Below are positions 58,505-64,000 of a DNA stretch of 64,000 nucleotides, piece by piece. Within the stretch, counting starts at the first letter, position 1, and each line of letters starts with the position of its first letter. Position numbers and translations under genes: made by a program. The DNA is from Myxococcus xanthus (GTDB lineage: Bacteria; Myxococcota; Myxococcia; Myxococcales; Myxococcaceae): the NCBI RefSeq assembly GCF_013116825.1, contig NZ_JABFNS010000010.1, positions 1 through 64,000 on the forward strand, read 5' to 3'. The notes under the pieces are model-generated. The model was not told the origin of the DNA. It worked only from the letters and a program-made list of their open reading frames with translations, and did no database searches.

Positions 58505-59167
58505 TCACGGTCCGGCGGCGCGCAGCACCTCGGCGCGGGTGATGTGGTCCAGGCGGAAGTGGCGGCGCTCCCCGGTGGTGAGGTCCTCCCCGTCGACGCG
58601 TGTCTCATGCCGGTTCATGATGACGGACATCACCCGCACGTCGCGGACCGTCTCCAGGAAGTTGCTGTCGACGTAGGTGATGCGCAACGGCTGCTGCTCG
58701 AACCACGCCCGCTCCAATGCTTCCCGGACGGGCTTCTTGCTCGGCAGTGACGGCACGCCGATGAACGCCAACTCCCTCAGCCGGGTGAGCAGCTCGCGCT
58801 GGGCGGAGGTGGAGAGCGCCGCGCGCACCTTGTCCAGCGCCGACTCCAGCGTGCCCACGAAGGGCATCAGCCGCATGTCGATGGCGAAGCGCCCCAGCGC
58901 GACGATGAGCGCCGCCTCGCGCGCGGTGAAGTTCACCGGCGGCAGGCTGTAGCTGCGATCCAACGCGTAGCCACCGCCACGGCCGCGCTCGGCGGACACC
59001 GGCATCGACGAGGCACGCAGCGAATCCAGGTCCCGGTAGATGGTCCGCACCGTGACGCCGAACCGCTCGGCGAGCACTTCCGCGGTGACACCGGTACGGC
59101 GGCCCCGGAGATATTCGGCGAGGGCGAAGAGACGCTCGGTGCGCTGCATGGAGAGGAAACCTGACAT
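58505..59167 (-). CDS. HTH/WYL-domain transcriptional regulator (YafY family)
   Basis: The 220-aa protein has an N-terminal DeoR-like winged helix (RTERLFALAEYLRGRRTGVT and FGVTVRTIYRDLDSL). A WYL-type ligand domain follows (LRITYVDSNF, then the RVMSVIMNRHETRV segment). WYL regulators often respond to DNA damage or nucleic-acid ligands. ATG 59167 has GGGAGGAG upstream at about 10 nt spacing; the Met six codons later lacks one. It is divergent from a DNA polymerase gene with 120 bp between, so it may control it. Confidence 0.87.
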   Translation of the reverse strand: MSGFLSMQRTERLFALAEYLRGRRTGVTAEVLAERFGVTVRTIYRDLDSLRASSMPVSAERGRGGGYALDRSYSLPPVNFTAREAALIVALGRFAIDMRLMPFVGTLESALDKVRAALSTSAQRELLTRLRELAFIGVPSLPSKKPVREALERAWFEQQPLRITYVDSNFLETVRDVRVMSVIMNRHETRVDGEDLTTGERRHFRLDHITRAEVLRAAGP

Positions 59168-59287
59168 ACCACTGTCACTCTCCTCCCTCAAGCTGACGTG
59201 ATGTCCCTGGAGCAACGTGCCTTGCATCCCACGCCGCGAGCGGCTTGCATCGCGCGCGTTCGCGGCACTTCCGCCCGGAGGGACTCC

Positions 59288-61702
59288 ATGGAGGACGAGT
59301 GGCTCTGGGGCTGGGACCCCACGCCGGGCATCGTCTCCGTGTGGGCGGAGCCCGACGGCCGCGCCTTCGTCTGGCGCCGCGTCCCGAAGACGGGGGAGCT
59401 GCTCCGCGAGGACGTGCGCTTCCGCCCATGGCTGCTGCTCGCGTCCCTGGAGGACCTTGCGCACCTGGGGCCTCGGCTGCGTCCAGAGTCGGATGGCCCC
59501 GCGCGCTACCGGGTGACGTGGCAGGAGCTCGAAGGGCCCGGGGCGTTGCGCTACCTGGTCCGCGGCGAGGACGGCCGCGCGCTCACCAGCGCGGTGCTGG
59601 AAGGCGCGTCACGCCGCCTGGGCCAGCCGGTGAGTCACCTGAAGGCGCTGGGCGCGAACGCGGTGCTCGCGCTGCCTCCGGAGGAGCAGTACCTCACGAT
59701 GTCGGGCCGCACGTATTTCCGCGACCTCGCCTTCGATTCGCTGCGCCGCATGCAGTTCGATCTGGAGACCACCGGGTTGGACCCGGCGCACCACCGCGTC
59801 TTCCTGGTGGCGCTGCGAGGCCCGGACGGCGCGACGGAGACACTCGAGGCCCAGGGGGATGACGACTCGGCGGAGGCGGACCTGCTCTACCACCTGGCGG
59901 AGCGCGTGCGCGCCTGGGACCCCGACGTCATCGAGAACCACAACCTGCACGGCTTCGACCTGCCGTTCCTCGCGCGGCGAGCCAGGCACCTGGGGGTGTC
60001 ATTGGCGCTGGGGCGCGCGGGGGCACCGGGCTTGCGGCACCGCCCGTCCGCCAGGGGGGCCGCGCTGGGGCGGCCCGTGCCCGGCGCGCCTCCGGATGCG
60101 ATGCGCCGCGCGCGCTACACGGTGCCCGGCCGTGAGTTCATCGACACGCTGGACGCGGTGCTGCGGCATGACTTCTCCACGAGGGATTTGCCGGGCCATG
60201 GCCTCAAGGCCGTCGCGAAGCACCTGGGCCTGGCGGGGCCCGAGCGCGAGCACATCCCCGGTGCCCGCGTGTACGACGTCTTCCGGACGGACCCGGCGCG
60301 CGTGCGGCGCTATGCGCGTGATGACGTGACGGAGGCGGGCGGCCTCGCGAGGATGCTGGGGGGCGCGGCCTTCGCGCTCGCGCGCATGGCGCCCCGCCGC
60401 TACGAGCGGCTGGCGGACGCGGGGCCGGCCACCGGCGTGTTGGACCCGCTGCTCGTCCGGGCCTATCTCCGGGAGGGCGCGGCGCTGCCCGCGCACCAGG
60501 AGGGGGATGGCACGTCGCACAGCGGCGCGGCGCTCCACCTGTTCGCCACGGGCGTGGCCCGGCGCATCGTGAAGGCGGACGTCGCCAGCCTTTATCCCTC
60601 CCTGATGCGCCAGTACCGGATTGGCCCCAAGCGGGACAGGCTGGGCGTGTTGCTGGCGTTGGTGGACCGCCTGGTGGACCAGCGGCTGGCGGCGAAGGGA
60701 AGGGCGCGCGCCGCGGCGCCTGGCTCGCAGGAGCGCTTCACGAACGAGGCGCTGTCGGCGGCGATGAAAATCGTCGTCAACTCCGCCTATGGCTATCTGG
60801 GCGCGGTGGGGCTCACGCGCTTCTCGGACGTGCACGCGGCCAACGAGGTGACGCGCCAGGGCCGCGAGGTGCTGGGCCTCCTCTGCCGGGAGCTGGCTCG
60901 CCGGGGCGTCACGCTGCTGGAGGCGGACACGGACGGCGTGTACTTCGCCGTCCCGGAGGACTGGCGGGAGGCCGACGAGCGCCGGGTCGTCTCGGAGGTC
61001 GCCGCGCTGCTGCCGCCCCGCGTGCAACTGGAGTTCGACGGGCGCTACGCCGCCATGTTGTCGCACGAGCCGAAGAACTACGCGCTCCAGCCGTATGACG
61101 GACCGCTGGTGCTCCGGGGCGTGGCCTTCCGCTCCAGCCGCGCGGAGCCCTTCGGCGAGGCCTTCCTGCGCCGCGCGCTGCGCTGCCTCCTGGAGGGAGA
61201 CATCCCGGGCGTGCGTGAGGTGTACGTCGCGACGGTGATGGCCCTGCGCCGCCGGGAGCTGCCCACGCCGGAGGTCTGCGCGCACGTCCGCCTGACGAAG
61301 TCGGGCGCCCAGTACCTCGCCCTCCGGCCCCGCCGGCGCGAGCTCCCCTACGAGGCCATGCTGGCCAGCGGCCGGAAGGAATGGCCCTTGGGTGAGCAGG
61401 TCCGCGTCTACCGCGCCGTGGGAGGCCGGGCGGGCCTGCTCCCCATTCCGGAGGCGGATGACCCGGGCACGGCGCGGCCCCTGTCGCGCGAGGAGGACCC
61501 GCGCGACTACGACGTGGAGTACTACGTGCGGCTCCTGCGCGAGACGTTCTCCGCGCGGCTGGTGCGCGCGCTGACGCCGGAGGACTTCCGGGCGGTGTTC
61601 GACGACCCTGGCCAGCCCTCCCTCTTCGCGCCCTCGCTGGAGGACGCGAAGCCCATCCTCACGGTGCTGGCGGAGCCGCCGGCCACGCCGGAGGGGGCGT
61701 AG
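59288..61702 (+). CDS. polB: Family B DNA polymerase (DNA polymerase II-like)
   Basis: The 804-aa replicative-type repair polymerase has all proofreading and polymerase motifs. Exo I is DLETTG (D158, E160), Exo II is ENHNLHGFD, and Exo III is YARDD. Pol motif A is DVASLYPS (D431), motif B KIVVNSAYGYLG, and motif C EADTDGVYF (D547, D549). The length fits E. coli Pol II (783 aa). ATG 59288 has GGAGGGA seven bases upstream. The only gene near it is the divergent WYL regulator, which suggests damage-regulated expression. Confidence 0.93.
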   Translation: MEDEWLWGWDPTPGIVSVWAEPDGRAFVWRRVPKTGELLREDVRFRPWLLLASLEDLAHLGPRLRPESDGPARYRVTWQELEGPGALRYLVRGEDGRALTSAVLEGASRRLGQPVSHLKALGANAVLALPPEEQYLTMSGRTYFRDLAFDSLRRMQFDLETTGLDPAHHRVFLVALRGPDGATETLEAQGDDDSAEADLLYHLAERVRAWDPDVIENHNLHGFDLPFLARRARHLGVSLALGRAGAPGLRHRPSARGAALGRPVPGAPPDAMRRARYTVPGREFIDTLDAVLRHDFSTRDLPGHGLKAVAKHLGLAGPEREHIPGARVYDVFRTDPARVRRYARDDVTEAGGLARMLGGAAFALARMAPRRYERLADAGPATGVLDPLLVRAYLREGAALPAHQEGDGTSHSGAALHLFATGVARRIVKADVASLYPSLMRQYRIGPKRDRLGVLLALVDRLVDQRLAAKGRARAAAPGSQERFTNEALSAAMKIVVNSAYGYLGAVGLTRFSDVHAANEVTRQGREVLGLLCRELARRGVTLLEADTDGVYFAVPEDWREADERRVVSEVAALLPPRVQLEFDGRYAAMLSHEPKNYALQPYDGPLVLRGVAFRSSRAEPFGEAFLRRALRCLLEGDIPGVREVYVATVMALRRRELPTPEVCAHVRLTKSGAQYLALRPRRRELPYEAMLASGRKEWPLGEQVRVYRAVGGRAGLLPIPEADDPGTARPLSREEDPRDYDVEYYVRLLRETFSARLVRALTPEDFRAVFDDPGQPSLFAPSLEDAKPILTVLAEPPATPEGA

Positions 61703-61717
61703 CCGCGGGCGGACGGC

Positions 61718-62611
61718 TCAGGACACCCCGGCGTGCGTCTGGGCGGGGGACCCGGCCGCGGGGGACTGCTGCGGCGCCAGGGCGGTGCGCTGCAGCCAGC
61801 CCGCGAGTCCCAGGAGCACCAGGCCCGACGTGCGCAGCGTACGGAGCAGCTCCGCGTTCTGCGCCGCGTCTCCGGGCAGCAGGGCCCCCAGCCACGCGCG
61901 GGCGTCGTAGAAGAGCCACATGGCGCCGGAGACGCCCATGGCCCACCACACCCAGGCCAGCCGTCCGCCGCGCAGCATGTACGCGACGCCCAGGATGGGG
62001 GCCACCAGCAGGATGGTCGTCATGTCGGCCAGCGTCGACGCCAGGCTGATGACGGCGGACATGGTGCTGATGGCGTCCGTGCCCAGGTGGCGGACCTCGG
62101 TGGCCAGCACGGGCAGACCCACGGCCAGCGCGGCCACGGCCGTGCCCACCCACAGCGCGTTGGAGCGGAAGCTGGACGGCGGCTGGAGCCCGGACTGCCG
62201 GTACGTCATCGCCAGCAGGATGAGCGCGTACGTCGTACTGACGTTCGCGAGCACGACGACGAGCATGCGGACGGGCAGCAGCGGTGACTGGGTGAAGGGC
62301 ACGTCTGGCACCGCGTGGAGCCAGTAGCTGCGCAGCGCGGTGCTGACCAGCGACAGGAGCGCGCCCGCTGCCAGGCCGCCCCACACCTTGCGCAGGTAGT
62401 CACCCTGCGCGAACGAACGGGCCGCCGCCAGCGTCCCGAGCACGGCCAGCACGCCGCTGCCCCAACCGGCGATGTCATGCACGAGCGAGAGCGAGCGCGG
62501 CGCGTCCAGCGCGGAGGCCGCCGCGAAGGCGTGCGCCAGTTGGAGCACGAGCACCGCGCCGAACCAGGGCACGATGCTTCCGGCCGCGCGGCCCGTCGAC
62601 TGAGTACTCAT
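61718..62611 (-). CDS. Polytopic membrane protein, function unknown
   Basis: The 297-aa protein has about eight hydrophobic segments (for example FGAVLVLQLAHAFAAASAL, LWVGTAVAALAVGLPVL and WVWWAMGVSGAMWLF), short loops and a Gln/Pro/Ala-rich tail. No family is recognised. ATG 62611 overlaps the upstream small gene by ATGA, so the two are translationally coupled and probably work together. Confidence 0.75.
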   Translation of the reverse strand: MSTQSTGRAAGSIVPWFGAVLVLQLAHAFAAASALDAPRSLSLVHDIAGWGSGVLAVLGTLAAARSFAQGDYLRKVWGGLAAGALLSLVSTALRSYWLHAVPDVPFTQSPLLPVRMLVVVLANVSTTYALILLAMTYRQSGLQPPSSFRSNALWVGTAVAALAVGLPVLATEVRHLGTDAISTMSAVISLASTLADMTTILLVAPILGVAYMLRGGRLAWVWWAMGVSGAMWLFYDARAWLGALLPGDAAQNAELLRTLRTSGLVLLGLAGWLQRTALAPQQSPAAGSPAQTHAGVS

Positions 62612-62877
62612 CGCAGCTTCTCCAAGGAGGCGGAAATCTCCGCCAGGATGACCTTCGCGTGCAGGGCGCCGATGAAGGTGTTCAGCATGGGCTTGAGGCC
62701 TTCGAGCAGCTGCGGGAGGTCTTCTCGCTTGAGCTGCTCGGGGGGCCGCTTGAGGGTCCGCAGGGCGGCGGTCTGGATGGCCATCTTCGCGGTGAACCCG
62801 CCGAGGAGCGGTTCCAGGTGTCGCACGAGCGTGTCGTGCCAGCCGGCGGGGGAGGTCTGGGAGGTCGAAGGGAGAAT
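62608..62877 (-). CDS. Small helical protein, candidate ATT start
   Basis: From the proposed start the 89-aa product reads LPSTSQTSPAGWHDTLV, then HLEPLLGGFTAKMAI, ending AEISASLEKLR. It is helical with amphipathic segments and no signal. No ATG, GTG or TTG in frame has a suitable upstream site. ATT at 62877 has a perfect AGGAGGT six bases before it. It is translationally coupled to the membrane protein gene at 61718. It could be a cytosolic partner of that protein; no family is recognised. Confidence 0.6.
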   Translation of the reverse strand: MLPSTSQTSPAGWHDTLVRHLEPLLGGFTAKMAIQTAALRTLKRPPEQLKREDLPQLLEGLKPMLNTFIGALHAKVILAEISASLEKLR

Positions 62878-63246
62878 CGCGCCACCTCCTGGTGGAAACC
62901 TGGAGCGTAGGCAGATTCCAGCCCGCACACGAGGGGCACACCCTGTCTGTCCATGCGGAATCCCTCTCGTTATGCAGGTTTTTCTTTGAGAACATGGACT
63001 TGAGCCGGGCCCGGCGGCCGGGCGCTGCCAATCCAGCCTCCCCGACACGTGTGCCCGCATCCGCCGCGGAGCTTTGGAGCGGGGGCGGATACCGCGCCGC
63101 GCCATACCTCTTGACGTAGGAAAACAGGTTCTTCCAGGGAGTGCGTTCGGGTTGCCGGGACCCTGAATCTTTGGCAATCGGATGGCGCACAGCGCCGTAG
63201 TGGCTCCGTCATTCGACGAGATGCCAGGTCATCCAGGGGAGGTCCG
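62878..63246. other. Divergent intergenic region without a convincing gene
   Basis: 369 bp between the small gene on the minus strand and the M16 peptidase on the plus strand. It contains a relatively A/T-rich patch at about 62965-62995 and a TTGACG at 63111-63116 with no clear -10. Both genes must be driven from here. I see no repeat or RNA gene. Confidence 0.5.
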
Positions 63247-64000
63247 ATGAGGAGAGTATTCGGAGCGGTAGCACTGGCCGCGTTCACCGGCTGCGCGACC
63301 ACGCAGGAAGCCCAGAAGCCGGAGACTCCGCCCGCCGTCGAAACGGCGAAGGTGGAAGCGCCCGCCGAACAGCCGAAGCTTCAGGTCCCCGTGGACTACT
63401 ACAAGCTCGACAACGGCTTGAAGGTGGTCCTGTCGCGCGACAGCTCGGCGCCCAAGGCCGTCGTCGCCGTCTATTACAACATCGGTTTCCGCATCGAGCC
63501 GAAGGACCGCACCGGGTTCGCGCACCTGTTCGAGCACATGATGTTCCAGGGCTCGACGAACCTCGGAAAGATGGAGTTCATCCGCCTCATCCAGAAGAAC
63601 GGCGGCGTGCTCAACGGCTCCACCCGCTTCGACTTCACCAACTACTTTGAAGTCATCCCCTCCAACGCGCTGGAGCCCATCCTCTGGGCCGAGGCCGACC
63701 GCATGCGCGGGCTCGACGTGACGGAGGAGAACCTGAAGAACCAGCAGGGCGTGGTGACGAACGAGGTGAAGGTCAACGTCCTCAACCAGCCTTATGGCGG
63801 CTTCCCGTGGCTGGACATGCCGCAGGTGGCGAACACCAACTGGTACAACGCCCACAACTTCTACGGCGACTTGAAGGACCTGGAGGCCGCCTCGCTGGAG
63901 GACGTGCGCGCCTTCTTCAAGACGTACTACGCGCCCAGCAACGCGGCGCTGGTCATCGTCGGTGACTTCGAGCCGGACCAGGTGAAGGGCTGGATTCAAA
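63247..64000 (+). CDS. M16-family zinc peptidase lipoprotein, 5' part
   Basis: The ATG at 63247 follows AGGGGAGG. The product has a lipoprotein signal (AAFTGC, Cys16), a Pro/Glu/Ala-rich tether to about residue 45 and then an inverzincin domain. The HxxEH motif is HLFEH (H93, E96, H97). Later segments LDVTEENLKNQQGVVTNEVK and YYAPSNAALVIVGDF are typical of pitrilysin/insulinase-like peptidases. It is intact to the right edge, where it is cut by the window (about 251 residues visible). Probably periplasmic or outer-membrane attached. Confidence 0.92.
   Translation, partial: MRRVFGAVALAAFTGCATTQEAQKPETPPAVETAKVEAPAEQPKLQVPVDYYKLDNGLKVVLSRDSSAPKAVVAVYYNIGFRIEPKDRTGFAHLFEHMMFQGSTNLGKMEFIRLIQKNGGVLNGSTRFDFTNYFEVIPSNALEPILWAEADRMRGLDVTEENLKNQQGVVTNEVKVNVLNQPYGGFPWLDMPQVANTNWYNAHNFYGDLKDLEAASLEDVRAFFKTYYAPSNAALVIVGDFEPDQVKGWIQ

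Noticed and set aside
62892..63119. Small plus-strand open frame in the region upstream of the M16 peptidase
   Set aside because: No ribosome binding site, it overlaps the likely promoter region, and the residue composition is unlike a real protein.
1..64000. tRNA, rRNA, CRISPR arrays, insertion sequences or phage attachment sites
   Set aside because: No cloverleaf-like genes, spaced direct repeats, transposase frames or terminal inverted repeats were seen.

Overview
The window is a very GC-rich chromosomal segment with dense coding and strong G/C preference at third codon positions. An NRPS megasynthase, MacB/LolE-type permeases, multihaem c-type lipoproteins, a family-B DNA polymerase and lipoprotein-rich envelope genes together point to a myxobacterium (Myxococcus/Corallococcus type). 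That assignment is inferred from composition and gene content, not from a marker gene. I see no tRNA, rRNA, CRISPR array or complete insertion sequence.

Region 1 (1-10.5 kb): an S4-domain pseudouridine synthase, a truncated membrane glycosyltransferase-like gene, and a minus-strand pabB-pabA-pabC operon. Upstream of these on the same strand lies a tightly coupled three-gene operon (10334 down to 4593). It encodes a DUF559/Vsr-like nuclease, an unrecognised 333-aa protein and a 1169-aa protein with two P-loop ATPase cores, the second HerA-like. This is a good candidate for an undescribed DNA-defence or DNA-processing system.

Region 2 (10.5-13.9 kb): a minus-strand operon of acyltransferase, atypical SDR and FAD monooxygenase.

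Region 3 (14-48.4 kb): a large secondary-metabolite locus. It holds an ABC-2 exporter pair, two paralogous methyltransferases with an unusual double N-terminal module, a class I/II aminotransferase, a fatty-acid desaturase, a stand-alone AMP-ligase/ketoreductase/carrier starter protein, two FtsX-type permeases, a LolA-like lipoprotein-sorting protein, a five-module C-A-T NRPS with thioesterase (5604 aa), and an outer-membrane barrel protein just upstream of the NRPS. A plausible reading is that the starter protein loads an acid, the NRPS adds five residues (several predicted basic, one predicted Asn), the thioesterase releases the product, tailoring enzymes modify it, and the transporters and envelope proteins export it.

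Region 4 (48.5-53.8 kb): a second possible novel system, transcribed away from the NRPS. A 56-aa strongly acidic peptide gene with a perfect ribosome binding site sits 5 nt before a Rieske oxygenase. It is followed by a dihaem cytochrome c lipoprotein, a penta-haem-motif lipoprotein and another lipoprotein. A divergent TldD/PmbA protease pair, a type that matures some modified peptides, follows directly.

Region 5 (56.9-64 kb): an unknown protein, a cold-shock protein with a long leader and a clear terminator, a small basic protein, a WYL regulator divergent from a family-B DNA polymerase, a small protein that may start at ATT, a polytopic membrane protein, and the start of an M16 peptidase lipoprotein that runs off the right edge.
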